The notes under the pieces are model-generated. The model saw nothing but the letters and a program-made list of their open reading frames with translations, made no database searches and was not told the DNA's origin. This document shows, in pieces, positions 51,864 through 61,318 of a DNA stretch of 64,000 nucleotides; position 1 is the first letter of the stretch, and the number at the start of each line of letters is the position of its first letter. The position numbers were made by a program, and so were the translations under genes. This DNA is from Clostridia bacterium (GTDB lineage: Bacteria > Bacillota > Clostridia > Oscillospirales > CAG-272), in contig JAGBCV010000026.1 of the NCBI GenBank assembly GCA_017937845.1, positions 1 through 64,000 on the forward strand, given 5' to 3'.

Positions 51864-52622
51864 TTAGAGCGGATTTTTTGTGATTTGCGCGTTGCGACGG
51901 GGATAAAGCTTGTCGGTCGGCTTCATTTTCTTGAAAATGAAATTGTGACGCTCGCTTGTGAGGATATCGCCGTTCTCTTCTTCAAACAAAGTGCAGATCT
52001 CGTCGAGTTCCAAACGGCAGGAGAGCTTTTTCATAGCATTTTGCGCGTTTGCAAGCTCGATATCGCCGTTTTTGCCCTTGAGCGAGAGAAACATACCGCC
52101 GTTTTTGATAAAAGGTACACACCATTCCATCAAAATGCGAAGTTCCGCTACGGCTCTCGCGCAAACGATATCGAAGGTTTCACGATATGCCTTGTCTGTT
52201 CCGAGTTCTTCCGCGCGTCCCGTGAGAATCTTTACATTGGAAAGACCGAGATGCTCCGCGGCGGAGAGGATGTAAGCGGTCTTTTTCGCGGTCGCATCGA
52301 GCGCCGTTATGGTGATGTCGGGACGAATGATGGCGAAAGGGAGCGCAGGCATACCGCCGCCGCTGCCAACGTCGAGCAGTTTTCCACGACCTTGTAGAAA
52401 AGTTTCAGGGAGATGTTTTGCGGCAAGCAAACAGTCGGTGATATGTCGGGAAATGACGGAATGTTCATCGCGGAGCGCGGTGAGGTTCATTTTTTTGTTG
52501 GTTTCGAGCATGAAGACCGTCAAATCATAAAATTTTTCGAGATATTCGGGGGTAGCATAGGTGGAAAGCCCGTTTTTTGCAAAGGAATCGGTACAAATTT
52601 GGTAAAATTCTTGCTTGGTCAT
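51864..52622 (-). CDS. rsmG: 16S rRNA (guanine-527-N7)-methyltransferase RsmG
   Basis: The 252-residue SAM-dependent enzyme modifies G527 of 16S rRNA. Motifs: NKKMNLTALRDEHSVISRHI, the SAM-binding LLDVGSGGGMPALPFAI (82-98), GRAEELG, and the family-typical FDIVCARAVAEL. ATG overlaps the mnmG stop by 4 bp (ATGA), as in the classic gidA-gidB pair. Confidence 0.96.
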   Translation of the reverse strand: MTKQEFYQICTDSFAKNGLSTYATPEYLEKFYDLTVFMLETNKKMNLTALRDEHSVISRHITDCLLAAKHLPETFLQGRGKLLDVGSGGGMPALPFAIIRPDITITALDATAKKTAYILSAAEHLGLSNVKILTGRAEELGTDKAYRETFDIVCARAVAELRILMEWCVPFIKNGGMFLSLKGKNGDIELANAQNAMKKLSCRLELDEICTLFEEENGDILTSERHNFIFKKMKPTDKLYPRRNAQITKNPL

Positions 52623-54520
52623 GTGGGTTCTTCCTCATTTCTACGGTTTTTGAGGTCCAAATAAATGAGAAGCACGGAAATGTCGGCGGGGCTGACGCCA
52701 CTGATTCTGGATGCTGCGCCGATGGAATAGGGACGTTGCTTGTCGAGCTTTTGCACAGCTTCTGTGGAAAGTCCCGTGATCTGCTTGTAATCGATGTCCG
52801 CGGGGAGCAGACGCTTTTCCAGTTTCTTGAAGCGTTCCGCGTCGGCAAGCTGCTTTTTGATGTAGCCCTCGTACTTGATCTCTGTCTGTACAGTGAGGAC
52901 AACCGCGTCGGGGAGAGGCTGTCTGTCGGGGTCGACCTCGGCGAGAAGTGCGTAAGTGACCTCGGGACGGCGGAGCAGATCTGCCATATGAATCCCCGTT
53001 TTGATGGGCGGTTCGCCGACAGAAGCGAGCAAGGCATTCACTTTTTCGGACGGAGGAAGCACGATCTTTTCAAGTCTTTTGATTTCTGCGTCGATTTTTG
53101 CCGCTTTTTCTTCATAACGTGCGTATGCCTCGTCGGAAAGCAGTCCTGCATCGTGTCCGATTTTGGAAAGGCGCGCATCGGCGTTGTCTTGGCGGAGCAA
53201 AAGTCTGTATTCAGAGCGCGAAGTCATCATGCGATACGGCTCATTCGTGCCTTTTGTGACCAAATCGTCGATCAAGGTGCCAATATACGAGCTGTCGCGT
53301 GTCAAAATGACGGGATTTCTTCCTTTTATATAGAGCGCGGCATTCATGCCGGCGATAAGACCCTGCGCGGCGGCTTCTTCATAGCCCGAAGTGCCGTTGA
53401 ACTGACCTGCGCCGTAAAGTCCGGGAATGGTTTTGAACGCCAAAGAAGCATCGAGTTGCGTCGAATCGATACAATCGTACTCAATAGCATATGCAGAACG
53501 CATGGTGACGGCGTTTTCAAAGCCGACCATGGAACGGAGCATTTCGAGCTGAACGTCCGCTGGCATGGACGAGCTGAAGCCTTGGAGATACATTTCGTTC
53601 GTGCCAAGACCTGTCGGCTCGACGAAAAGCTGATGACGATGCTTGTCGGGGAAACGGACGACTTTGTCCTCGATACTCGGACAGTAGCGCGGGCCGATGC
53701 CGTGGATCTCACCCGAATAAAGGGGAGAACGATGAATGTTGGCACGAATGATTTCGTGCGTTTTTTCGTTGGTGTACGCGATATAACACGGGAGTTTGGG
53801 ACGCGCTTCCAAGTCGGCGATATCGGTATCTGCGGAATACGGCGTGAGCTTTTCTTCGCCGTCTTGACGTTCCAAACGGCTGTAATCAATGGTACGGCTG
53901 TCGATGCGGGGAGGTGTGCCCGTCTTGAAACGCATGATGCGGATACCGAGCTTTTCGAGATTTGCGGTCAGATTTTTTGCCGCGTGGAGTCCATCGGGAC
54001 CCGACGAAGCGCTGTAATCACCGATGATGACGCGCGAATCGAGATACGTACCGGTGCAAATAATGGCGGTTTTGACCTTCCAAACGCCGCCGAGATCGGT
54101 GATGACCTCAGAAACTGCGCCGTTTTCCAGACGAATATCGGTGATTTCTGCTTGAATCAGCGACAAATTGTCGGTGTGTTCAATGGTTTTCTTCATCAGA
54201 TCGCGGTACATCATGCGGTCTGCTTGGATTCGCTTGGAATGGACGGCAGGACCCTTGCTGGCGTTGAGCATTCTATCCTGCAACATGACTTTGTCAGCGG
54301 CTTTGCCCATTTCACCGCCGAGCGCGTCGATTTCAAAGACGAGCTGACCTTTGCCTGTTCCGCCGATGGAGGGATTACAGGGCATATTGGCAACGGCATC
54401 GTTGGAAATGGTAAAAAGAACGGTGCGGCAACCCATTCGTGCCGCGGCGAGAGCGGCTTCGCAGCCTGCATGACCTGCGCCAATGACTGCGACATCCGCC
54501 GAACCTACATAAAATTCCAT
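52619..54520 (-). CDS. mnmG: tRNA uridine-5-carboxymethylaminomethyl modification enzyme MnmG (GidA)
   Basis: The 633-residue FAD protein works with MnmE on U34 of tRNA. It has FAD-binding AVIGAGHAGCEAA (11-23), CNPSIGGTGKGQLVFEIDALG, the cofactor region LKTGTPPRI-type (RFKTGTPPRID), GIGPRYCPSIEDKV, and the C-terminal helical domain ending AASRISGVSPADISVLL. The start at 54520 (MEFYVGSADVAV) has GAAAGGAAC upstream. The mnmE gene is not in the window. Confidence 0.97.
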   Translation of the reverse strand: MEFYVGSADVAVIGAGHAGCEAALAAARMGCRTVLFTISNDAVANMPCNPSIGGTGKGQLVFEIDALGGEMGKAADKVMLQDRMLNASKGPAVHSKRIQADRMMYRDLMKKTIEHTDNLSLIQAEITDIRLENGAVSEVITDLGGVWKVKTAIICTGTYLDSRVIIGDYSASSGPDGLHAAKNLTANLEKLGIRIMRFKTGTPPRIDSRTIDYSRLERQDGEEKLTPYSADTDIADLEARPKLPCYIAYTNEKTHEIIRANIHRSPLYSGEIHGIGPRYCPSIEDKVVRFPDKHRHQLFVEPTGLGTNEMYLQGFSSSMPADVQLEMLRSMVGFENAVTMRSAYAIEYDCIDSTQLDASLAFKTIPGLYGAGQFNGTSGYEEAAAQGLIAGMNAALYIKGRNPVILTRDSSYIGTLIDDLVTKGTNEPYRMMTSRSEYRLLLRQDNADARLSKIGHDAGLLSDEAYARYEEKAAKIDAEIKRLEKIVLPPSEKVNALLASVGEPPIKTGIHMADLLRRPEVTYALLAEVDPDRQPLPDAVVLTVQTEIKYEGYIKKQLADAERFKKLEKRLLPADIDYKQITGLSTEAVQKLDKQRPYSIGAASRISGVSPADISVLLIYLDLKNRRNEEEPT

Positions 54521-54544
54521 ATGGGTTCCTTTCATATATAAAAA

Positions 54545-54726
54545 TTGAATATTGTTCAGTTTTTGGGTGAGCAACTGTTTGAAAAAAGTACTTTCCCAAC
54601 CCCTCCGCAAAAGCCTTTGACGTTGAATATTGTTCAAAAAGCAAAAGCGCGGAGCGGAGAATTATCGAAAATTCCCCCAAATCTCTCCAAAACACATGAA
54701 ATTGAGCGATGTTCAAATGTTTTTGA
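54545..54726. repeat. 15-bp palindromic motif, three copies upstream of mnmG
   Basis: TTGAATATTGTTCAG (54545-54559), TTGAATATTGTTCAA (54623-54637) and TTGAGCGATGTTCAA (54712-54726), spaced 78 and 89 bp apart in the rlmH-mnmG gap. A fourth, TTGAATAATGTTCAA, is at 55253-55267, just before the rlmH start. They belong to a set of 14 in 54.5-60.0 kb. Confidence 0.85.
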
Positions 54727-54764
54727 GAGGTTTGGAGAAACTTTTGCAAAAGTTTCTCGGTTGA

Positions 54765-55244
54765 TTATTTGTGATAATGACCGCCACTTGCGATGTTGAG
54801 CGCACGATAGATCTGTTCGATCAGAATCACGCGCATCATACGGTGAGTGAAGGTCATTTTGGAGATGGAAAGGCGAAAATCCGCGACTTTTTTGACGCGC
54901 TCGTCCATGCCAAACGCACCGCCGATGATGAATGTGATCTCGGAATATCCCGAAAGGGGGATATCTGAGATTCTCTCGGCAAGCTCTTCGGAGGAGATCT
55001 GTTTTCCCTCCACACAAAGCGCGATCTTGTAGCTCTTGGGTGGAATCGCCTCCAAAAGGCGGTCGCCTTCCTTTTTGATGACGAGCGCGATTTCCGTATC
55101 ACTCTCGTCTTTGGGCTTTTCTTCTTTTAACTCAATGTTTTTGAGTTTACAAAAGCCCGAAAGTCGTTTTTCATATTCGGAAACGGCATCTTGAAAAAAC
55201 TTATCCTTGATGTTTCCGACGTAAAGAATATTGATTTGAAGCAT
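54765..55244 (-). CDS. rlmH: 23S rRNA (pseudouridine-1915-N3)-methyltransferase RlmH
   Basis: The 159-residue SPOUT-class methyltransferase has INILYVGNIKDKFFQDAVSEY at the N-terminus, LCVEGKQISSEELAERI, the knot motif ITFIIGGAFGMDERV, and the C-terminal MTFTHRMMRVILIEQIYRAL with GGHYHK as the last residues. The ribosome binding site is weak. A copy of the 15-bp palindrome ends 9 bp upstream of the start codon. It lies in a cluster with yycJ, as in Bacillus. Confidence 0.96.
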   Translation of the reverse strand: MLQINILYVGNIKDKFFQDAVSEYEKRLSGFCKLKNIELKEEKPKDESDTEIALVIKKEGDRLLEAIPPKSYKIALCVEGKQISSEELAERISDIPLSGYSEITFIIGGAFGMDERVKKVADFRLSISKMTFTHRMMRVILIEQIYRALNIASGGHYHK

Positions 55245-55270
55245 AAGTGTGATTGAATAATGTTCAAAAA

Positions 55271-55834
55271 TTATTTTTTGAAGGTTCGTTTGAGTCCGAA
55301 TCCAAATAACAATGTTAGAGCAAGCGTGATTGCGAACAATGTAACGGACATCGTGTAATTTCCGTTGACCAATCCTGCAATCCCCAGCGATAGAAGAAAG
55401 AGAAGAAGCATTGCCGCGAGAATAAAAAACGGAGCCAAAGCCATACGCAAAAGTCCTTTTGAAATTTGTTCTTTTTCGTGTTTTTCGGAAATGATTTGGC
55501 AGGATTCGCTATGCTTTGTGATGATAAAACCATCGTCTGTCGGTTCGATTTCAATTTCGGCATCGTTGGTCAATACGATCTCGTATTCGGATTGGAACGT
55601 TCGTTGGTTTTTATCCAAAAAACGACGTATCGTCGAAGTTGTAATATCTAAAAATGAGAAGAATACGAAATAGAATTGATCTTTCTTACTTTGAATCTTG
55701 TTCAAAATCTGGATTTTTACGGGTTCGCCCTCGGCAATTTCAAATTTGAGCTTTTTTTCCTTCTTGCCGTTGACGAATATTTTTTGCGGCGTGCAATCAT
55801 CGGTGTGATGGTAGTGGATTTTGAGCGTGGGCAT
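55271..55834 (-). CDS. Hypothetical protein with two C-terminal membrane helices
   Basis: The 187-residue product has a beta-rich cytosolic part (MPTLKIHYHHTDDCTPQKIF to about residue 125) and two hydrophobic segments near the C-terminus (about 130-153 and 157-180), followed by GLKRTFKK. Start at 55834 is set by AAGGAGG 8 bp upstream; the longer frame is not credible. It lies 13 bp after yycJ and 26 bp before rlmH, so it is part of that transcript. A 15-bp palindrome (55691-55705) is within the gene. No family recognised. Confidence 0.7.
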   Translation of the reverse strand: MPTLKIHYHHTDDCTPQKIFVNGKKEKKLKFEIAEGEPVKIQILNKIQSKKDQFYFVFFSFLDITTSTIRRFLDKNQRTFQSEYEIVLTNDAEIEIEPTDDGFIITKHSESCQIISEKHEKEQISKGLLRMALAPFFILAAMLLLFLLSLGIAGLVNGNYTMSVTLFAITLALTLLFGFGLKRTFKK

Positions 55835-56495
55835 CGGGAGAGCCTCCTTACACGATCCTCGTCGGCATATCGGGAGAAGCGACGGCGAGCGTGATATCGG
55901 AAAAATCTGTGAGCGCGGCTCTGACGGTGGCTTCTGCGGTCGGCGGATAATTGTTTTCTTTGGAGAGATGTCCCAAAACGAAATGCTTTGTGCCGTGTTC
56001 CGCAAGATATTCTGCGAGCTTTGCCGAATGTTCATTGGAAAGATGACCGAAATCCGAAAGGATTCTGCGTTTCAAATGATACGGATAAGGACCCGCAAGG
56101 AGCATTTCCACATCATGGTTTGCTTCAATGACAACAGAATCTGCACCGGAAAGCTCGCTCAGAAGTGTATCTGTGATGCAACCGATGTCGGTGGCAAGCC
56201 CGAATTTCTCAGATGAGCCATCTGTTGAACGATGTTCAACGGAATATCCGACGGCAGCGGCGCTATCGTGTGGTGTCGGAAAGGCTTTTACTGTCGTGTT
56301 TCCGAATTTCACCGTGAAATTGGTGGGGTGAAGATAGAGATCACCAAGCAGAGAAGCCTTAGGGTCACGAATCAAGGCTCGTGCGGAGGGGTCGGTCATA
56401 TGTGTAGGAATGTGATACTTTTTGGAAATGACTTCAAGTCCTTTTGTGTGGTCACTATGCTCGTGCGTTACAAAAATGGCTTGAATATTGTTCAA
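55691..56495. repeat. 15-bp palindromic motif, three copies inside coding regions
   Basis: TTGAATCTTGTTCAA (55691-55705) in the gene at 55271, TTGAACGATGTTCAA (56225-56239) and TTGAATATTGTTCAA (56481-56495) in yycJ. They encode the peptides LNKIQ, VEHRS and LNNIQ, showing that the motif is kept within genes as well as between them. Confidence 0.8.
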
Positions 56496-56639
56496 AGATG
56501 TTCCGATAGCACGTAAACCGTTCTCAACGGCGCGGGCACTGACGCCCGCGTCGATGAGAATTTCTGCATCTTCGGATTTTACGTAAACTGCATTGCCGGA
56601 CGAACCGGAGTAAAGGGTATAGGCTGTCAAATTATGCAT
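55848..56639 (-). CDS. yycJ: YycJ/WalJ-like metallo-beta-lactamase-fold hydrolase
   Basis: The 263-residue cytosolic protein has an MBL fold: AYTLYSGSSGNAVYV, the zinc motif FVTHEHSDHTKGL (THxHxDH), FPTPHDSAAAVGY, and FVLGHLSKENNYP. YycJ-type proteins are linked to DNA replication/repair or cell-wall control near the origin in Bacillus; the exact substrate is unsettled. ATG at 56639 overlaps the galK stop by 8 bp, so translation is coupled. Confidence 0.88.
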   Translation of the reverse strand: MHNLTAYTLYSGSSGNAVYVKSEDAEILIDAGVSARAVENGLRAIGTSLNNIQAIFVTHEHSDHTKGLEVISKKYHIPTHMTDPSARALIRDPKASLLGDLYLHPTNFTVKFGNTTVKAFPTPHDSAAAVGYSVEHRSTDGSSEKFGLATDIGCITDTLLSELSGADSVVIEANHDVEMLLAGPYPYHLKRRILSDFGHLSNEHSAKLAEYLAEHGTKHFVLGHLSKENNYPPTAEATVRAALTDFSDITLAVASPDMPTRIV

Positions 56640-57903
56640 GGTATACCGCAGCGGCACCGAGAGGACGAACGGAAAGTTCGGTCACGGAGCCTGTTCCGAA
56701 CACGGTTTCCATCGTGTCGCGGAAATTTTTCATGAGTTCTGTGGGAACAAAAGCCTGCATCGTGCCGGCGAAGCCGCCGCCATGAACACGCCAAGCGCCC
56801 TTTTCACCGAGAATTTCAGCGGCGATCGCGCAAGCAAGGGTGATACCCTGTTCCGCAGGAGCTTTTGTGGTGAAATAATTCTGAAGAAGAGTTGCACTGG
56901 AATTGCCGGATTCCTTAATGATAGCAAGGAAAGTTGTCATATCTTCCTTTTCGAGCGCGTCGAGCATACGTTCTACGCGGCCATTTTCACGAATGAAGTG
57001 GAGCGCGCGAAGAACGGCTCTGTCGCCGAGCTTTTTGCGGAGTGCGGCGGTGTTTTCCACGATGGTCTTTTCCGAGATGCCGCGAAGAACGGGCTTGCCG
57101 AAAAATTCAGCGACCGCCTTCATTTCCGCGGGAACAGCGGCGTAATCATCGGTGAGATTTGCATGAGAACCGCCCGTGTTGACGATGCAGAGGGAATAGC
57201 CCTTTGCGGAAAGGTCAAAATCGATGCGGCGCGCGGTGGGAGCCTTCGGATCTTCAAAGTCGATGGTGACGAAACCGCCTGCGGCGCAAGCGACCTGATC
57301 CATCAAACCGCAAGGCTTGCCGAAATGCACGTTCTCCGCGTACTGCGAGATCTTGGAAATTTCGATGTAATCGACCTTGCCGCCATTATATAAATGGTTG
57401 AGGATTGTGCCGACCATATCTTCAAACGCCGCGGAGGAGGAAAGACCCGAACCGCCGAGGATATCGGACGTGGTATACGCGACGAAACCGCCGATCTGGA
57501 GGTCGTTTTTCACAAAACCGTCGCAAACGCCGCGAATGAGAGAGGAAGAACGACCCGTATCTGCGAAAACGGGCGCGAGCTTTGTGATGTCAACGGTGTC
57601 TTCGGGGAAACCTGCGCTCTTGACGCGGATGGTGTTGTCGTCGGTCTTCTTGACGATGGCGATGATATCGAGGTCAATGGAAGCGGCGAGGACCTTGCCG
57701 TGGTTGTGGTCGGTGTGGTTGCCGCAAATTTCACTGCGTCCCGCAACGGAGAAGACGGAAAGGTCGTCTGCTTCGCCAAAAATGGATGTAAATTCATCAA
57801 AAGCGGCGTTGTAACGCGCTTTGACGTCGTCCATGCTTCTGCCGTGATAAAGCTTTGTGAGAACGTCTTGAGATTTCTGGAAAAATTCGTTTCTGTTGAA
57901 CAT
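56632..57903 (-). CDS. galK: Galactokinase (GHMP family)
   Basis: The 423-residue kinase phosphorylates galactose at C1. It has the galactokinase signature GRSEICGNHTDHNHG, the ATP-binding GGSGLSSSAAFE (about 150-161), and the third GHMP motif WRVHGGGFAGTMQAFVP. GGAGAA precedes the ATG. It lies between YgiQ and yycJ on the same strand without other Leloir-pathway genes. Some relatives in this family act on other sugars, so galactose is the most likely but not proven substrate. Confidence 0.9.
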   Translation of the reverse strand: MFNRNEFFQKSQDVLTKLYHGRSMDDVKARYNAAFDEFTSIFGEADDLSVFSVAGRSEICGNHTDHNHGKVLAASIDLDIIAIVKKTDDNTIRVKSAGFPEDTVDITKLAPVFADTGRSSSLIRGVCDGFVKNDLQIGGFVAYTTSDILGGSGLSSSAAFEDMVGTILNHLYNGGKVDYIEISKISQYAENVHFGKPCGLMDQVACAAGGFVTIDFEDPKAPTARRIDFDLSAKGYSLCIVNTGGSHANLTDDYAAVPAEMKAVAEFFGKPVLRGISEKTIVENTAALRKKLGDRAVLRALHFIRENGRVERMLDALEKEDMTTFLAIIKESGNSSATLLQNYFTTKAPAEQGITLACAIAAEILGEKGAWRVHGGGFAGTMQAFVPTELMKNFRDTMETVFGTGSVTELSVRPLGAAAVYHA

Positions 57904-57945
57904 GATGATTCTCCATTCTGCCGCATGAGCGGACTAATATTGTGT

Positions 57946-57960
57946 TTGAATATCGATCAA
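57946..57960. repeat. 15-bp palindromic motif (variant)
   Basis: TTGAATATCGATCAA, between YgiQ and galK, ending 3 bp before the YgiQ stop codon. Member of the 54.5-60.0 kb cluster with two changes in the right half. Confidence 0.65.
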
Positions 57961-57963
57961 TAA

Positions 57964-59916
57964 TTATGTTTTGTTCTTTCTCGGGGGCTGAGATTTGACG
58001 TTTTTTGTCTGCTTGGGATGAGAAACGCTTGCTCTTTTGGAAAGCGTGGGTGCCTGCTTCTTGTTTTGAATATTGTTCAATTTGCTCCCGCCTTGAGCAT
58101 TATTCAAATGCTTCTGCGTGTCGGGACGGATCAGACAATTCTCGCCGTAACCGATAAGGTCGGTTCTGCCTGCGCGACGGAGCGCGTTGATGACGATCTG
58201 TCTGTTTTCGGGGCGGAAATATTGAAGCAAGGCGCGTTGCTCAGCCTTTTCTTCCTTGGTCTTGGGAACGAAGATGGGCTTTTCCGTGTAAGGGTCAAGA
58301 CCTGTATAGAACATACAAGTCGAGATCGTGCCGGGGGTCGGGTAGAAGTCCTGTACCTGTTCGGGGTGGAGTCCTTCTTTTTTGAGGAAGAGCGCAAGCT
58401 CGATGGCATCGGCGGGCGTGCTTCCGGGGTGCGAGGACATGAGATACGGCACAAGATATTGCTTCATATTCATGCTTTTCGTCAGCTCGTAGAAGCGATG
58501 ACGGAATTTTTCATAAACGCCGATGTTGGGCTTGCCCATGGCGCGAAGCACGTTGTTTGAACAATGTTCAGGTGCGACTTTGAGCTGACCGCTGACATGA
58601 TAACGGACAAGCTCCTTGAAAAATTCATCGTTTTTATCGTGAATGAGGTAGTCGAAGCGAATACCCGAACGGATAAAGACCTTTTTGATCTTGGGGAGCG
58701 CGCGGATACGGCGGAGCAAATGCAGATACTCGCTGTGATCGACTACGAGATTTTTGCAGGGCTCGGGCGCAAGGCATTTTCTGCCCTTGCACATACCGCG
58801 TTTTTCCTGTCCCTTGCAGGAGGGATGACGGAAGTTTGCGGTCGGACCGCCGACGTCGTGGATATAGCCCTTGAAATCGGGCATATGCGTAAGCATTTCC
58901 GCTTCGCGAACGACGGAATCTTCGCTTCTGGTGGTGATCATTCTGCCCTGATGGTACGCAATCGCGCAGAAATTACAAGCGCCGTAGCAACCGCGAACGT
59001 GGTTGACGGAAAATTTGACTTCCTCGATGGCGGGAACACCGCCGAGCGCTTCATAGGACGGATGATAATTTCTTTCATAGGGAAGCTCGTAGACCGCGTC
59101 AAGCTCGTCCTGCTCGAGGGGGAGCGCGGGCGGATTTTGAACGATGATCAATTTTCCGTGGCGCTGAATGACGGTCTTGCCGCGGATCGCGTCATGCTCG
59201 TCCTGCTGGATACGGCAGGAGCGCGCATATGCAAGGTAGCCTTCGGGCGTTTTGGATTTGACTTCTTCAAAGGGGGGACATTCCACGGAATCGGGAATAT
59301 AGGCGTACTCATCGGTGGGAATGGCGTAAGCCGTACCGCGGATATCGCGCATCATGGAGATATGCTCGCCGTCGGCAAGTCTGTGTGCGATCTCCTTGAT
59401 CTGGCGCTCGCCCATGCCGAACATGAGCAGGTCGGCAGTGCCGTCGATGAGTACGGAGGGACGAACGGAGTCGTCCCAATAATCGTAGTGTGCGAAACGG
59501 CGAAGCGATGCCTCCAGACCGCCGATACAAACGGGGATATCTCCGAATAGACGGCGGATCGTCTTGGAATAGACCGTGACGGCGCGGTCGGGGCGTTTGC
59601 CCGCGACACCACCCGCGGTGTAATAGTCATCACTGCGCTTGCGCTTGGCGGCGGTATAATGCGCCACCATGGAGTCGATATTGCCGCTGTTGACGAAGAA
59701 CGCGAGCTTCGGCGTACCGAAGCGCTTGAAATCCTCATCGTTTTGCGGCTGTGATAAGATGCAGACGCGGAAGCCCTCCGCCTCTAAAACACGGGAAACG
59801 ATCGCCGTGCCGAAGCTGGGGTGGTCAACGTAGGCGTCGCCCGTAACGAGAACGATATCGGGCGCATCCCAACCGCGCGCTGTCATTTCTTCTTTGGTGA
59901 TCGGCAAAAAAGCCAT
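57964..59916 (-). CDS. YgiQ-family radical SAM protein
   Basis: The 650-residue protein has an N-terminal cobalamin-binding-like domain ([20 protein letters not shown]), a radical SAM core with the cluster motif CYGACNFCA, and the family-typical [20 protein letters not shown] and [20 protein letters not shown]. YgiQ proteins are widespread, but their reaction is not firmly known. The C-terminal tail is basic and low in complexity and contains two copies of the LNN(I/A)Q peptide encoded by the 15-bp palindrome. GAGGAT precedes the ATG. Confidence 0.92.
   Translation of the reverse strand: MAFLPITKEEMTARGWDAPDIVLVTGDAYVDHPSFGTAIVSRVLEAEGFRVCILSQPQNDEDFKRFGTPKLAFFVNSGNIDSMVAHYTAAKRKRSDDYYTAGGVAGKRPDRAVTVYSKTIRRLFGDIPVCIGGLEASLRRFAHYDYWDDSVRPSVLIDGTADLLMFGMGERQIKEIAHRLADGEHISMMRDIRGTAYAIPTDEYAYIPDSVECPPFEEVKSKTPEGYLAYARSCRIQQDEHDAIRGKTVIQRHGKLIIVQNPPALPLEQDELDAVYELPYERNYHPSYEALGGVPAIEEVKFSVNHVRGCYGACNFCAIAYHQGRMITTRSEDSVVREAEMLTHMPDFKGYIHDVGGPTANFRHPSCKGQEKRGMCKGRKCLAPEPCKNLVVDHSEYLHLLRRIRALPKIKKVFIRSGIRFDYLIHDKNDEFFKELVRYHVSGQLKVAPEHCSNNVLRAMGKPNIGVYEKFRHRFYELTKSMNMKQYLVPYLMSSHPGSTPADAIELALFLKKEGLHPEQVQDFYPTPGTISTCMFYTGLDPYTEKPIFVPKTKEEKAEQRALLQYFRPENRQIVINALRRAGRTDLIGYGENCLIRPDTQKHLNNAQGGSKLNNIQNKKQAPTLSKRASVSHPKQTKNVKSQPPRKNKT
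58066..58571. repeat. 15-bp palindromic motif, three copies inside the YgiQ gene
   Basis: TTGAATATTGTTCAA (58066-58080), TTGAGCATTATTCAA (58093-58107) and TTGAACAATGTTCAG (58557-58571). The first two are 12 bp apart in the region coding for the variable C-terminal tail. Confidence 0.8.
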
Positions 59917-59950
59917 AATGTATAATCCTCTTATGTGATATGGGGTGATA

Positions 59951-59982
59951 TTGAATATCGCTCAAAATTGAACGATGTTCAA
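59951..59982. repeat. 15-bp palindromic motif, tandem pair
   Basis: TTGAATATCGCTCAA (59951-59965) and TTGAACGATGTTCAA (59968-59982), two bases apart. The second overlaps the last codon of the M18 peptidase gene. They lie in the gap upstream of the YgiQ gene. Confidence 0.8.
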
Positions 59983-61265
59983 GCTTTGAAGAATGCTGCG
60001 AAGAGCTTTGTCATATAGTAGCAGTCATCGGTGCCGCCAAGCTCACGAACCGCGTGCATGGAGAGCATGGGGTTACCGATATCGACGGTCATCACGCCGT
60101 AATCTGCGGAGATCATCGGACCGATGGTGCCGCCGCCTCTGGCGTCGCTGCGGTTATTGAATACCTGATAGGGAATATCGTTGTTTTCGCAGATGAGCTT
60201 GAAGAACGCTGTGCCTCTGGGGGAGGTTGCATAGGACTGACCGGGGGAAAGCTTCAAAACGGGACCCGCGTTGAGATATACGGGGAGGTTCATTTCATGA
60301 TTGCCCGTGTAGGAGGGGTGAGTTGCGTGCGCCTGGTCAGCGGAGAATACCACGGATTTTGCAAGCGCGCGGTATTTGTCCTCAGCACCGTAGCCGAGCT
60401 TTTCGCAGATGCGGTCGATGATCTGCATGATGGTGTTGCAGCGCGCGCCGCGGTTGGAGGTCGAGCCACATTCCTCATGGTCGAAGGCAACGGCGATATC
60501 GCAAGCGTTGGCGTCTGCGCCACATTCGATGAAGCCTGCCATCATATCGTGGGACATAGCCGCGTCGTCCATACGGGCAACGGAAATAAATTCATCGTTT
60601 GCGCCGACGAAGCAACCGTCGAACGCTTCATAGGGAGCAAGCTCAAAGCTGAGGATATCCTTTTCCTCTACGCCCATGTATTCAGCGAGATACGCGAGGA
60701 ATTTCGGCTTACCTTCCTTGTTCTGCGCGAAGAAGGGAAGAAGCTCTGTCTGAATGTTGAATTTTGCGCCGTCATTGACACCGCGAACGACGTGGACCGC
60801 CGCGCTGGGAATGATGAGGAGCGCTTTCTTGATGTTGACGTTGATGGCCTTTGCTTCGCCGTTTTCGTCCTTGACGAAAACTCTGCCTGCGAGCGCGAGG
60901 GGTCTGTCGAGCCAGCCGTGAATGTTCAGACCGCCGTAGCCTTCAAGGGTCAAGCGTTCGATGCCGTGGTCGACCTTGGCGGGCATGGTCTTGATGCGGA
61001 AGCCGGGCGCGTCCTGATGTGCCGCGCCGATGCGGAAGCCTGTTTCCTTGGGTTCAGCGCCGATGCGGAAAGCCGCGCACTGTGTGCCTTCCTTGGTGAA
61101 ATAGTAGGTCTTGCCCTTTTCGAGATTCCAAGCGTCGCCCTCTTTCAGTTCGATAGCGCCTGCGGCTTCGAGCATTTTGACGAGCTCGTCGTTGGACTGA
61201 TACGCGGTGGGGGCGTTGTTGAGGAAGTCGAGAAGATTCTGTGCATACTGTTTCTTGATGTTCAT
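59979..61265 (-). CDS. M18-family aminopeptidase
   Basis: The 428-residue zinc aminopeptidase belongs to the aspartyl-aminopeptidase family, usually forming tetrahedral dodecamers in the cytosol. Metal and catalytic motifs: RIGAAHQDAPGFRIK (canonical SHTDSP), AVAFDHEECGSTSNRG (catalytic and ligand Glu), SVARMDDAAMSH, and NPMLSMHAVRELGG (ligand His). CGGAGAA precedes the ATG. It is followed by the YgiQ gene after 62 bp containing two palindromic motifs. Confidence 0.93.
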   Translation of the reverse strand: MNIKKQYAQNLLDFLNNAPTAYQSNDELVKMLEAAGAIELKEGDAWNLEKGKTYYFTKEGTQCAAFRIGAEPKETGFRIGAAHQDAPGFRIKTMPAKVDHGIERLTLEGYGGLNIHGWLDRPLALAGRVFVKDENGEAKAINVNIKKALLIIPSAAVHVVRGVNDGAKFNIQTELLPFFAQNKEGKPKFLAYLAEYMGVEEKDILSFELAPYEAFDGCFVGANDEFISVARMDDAAMSHDMMAGFIECGADANACDIAVAFDHEECGSTSNRGARCNTIMQIIDRICEKLGYGAEDKYRALAKSVVFSADQAHATHPSYTGNHEMNLPVYLNAGPVLKLSPGQSYATSPRGTAFFKLICENNDIPYQVFNNRSDARGGGTIGPMISADYGVMTVDIGNPMLSMHAVRELGGTDDCYYMTKLFAAFFKA

Positions 61266-61318
61266 AATATTCTCCGTTCTGCCGTTTTTCGGCGGTATAA
61301 TAATTGTTTATGGTTTCA

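Noticed and set aside
54545..59982. The 15-bp palindrome as LexA/SOS boxes
   Set aside because: The half-sites GAAC and GTTC are separated by 3 bp, not the 4 bp of Firmicute SOS boxes, and the sites lie inside and around unrelated housekeeping genes.
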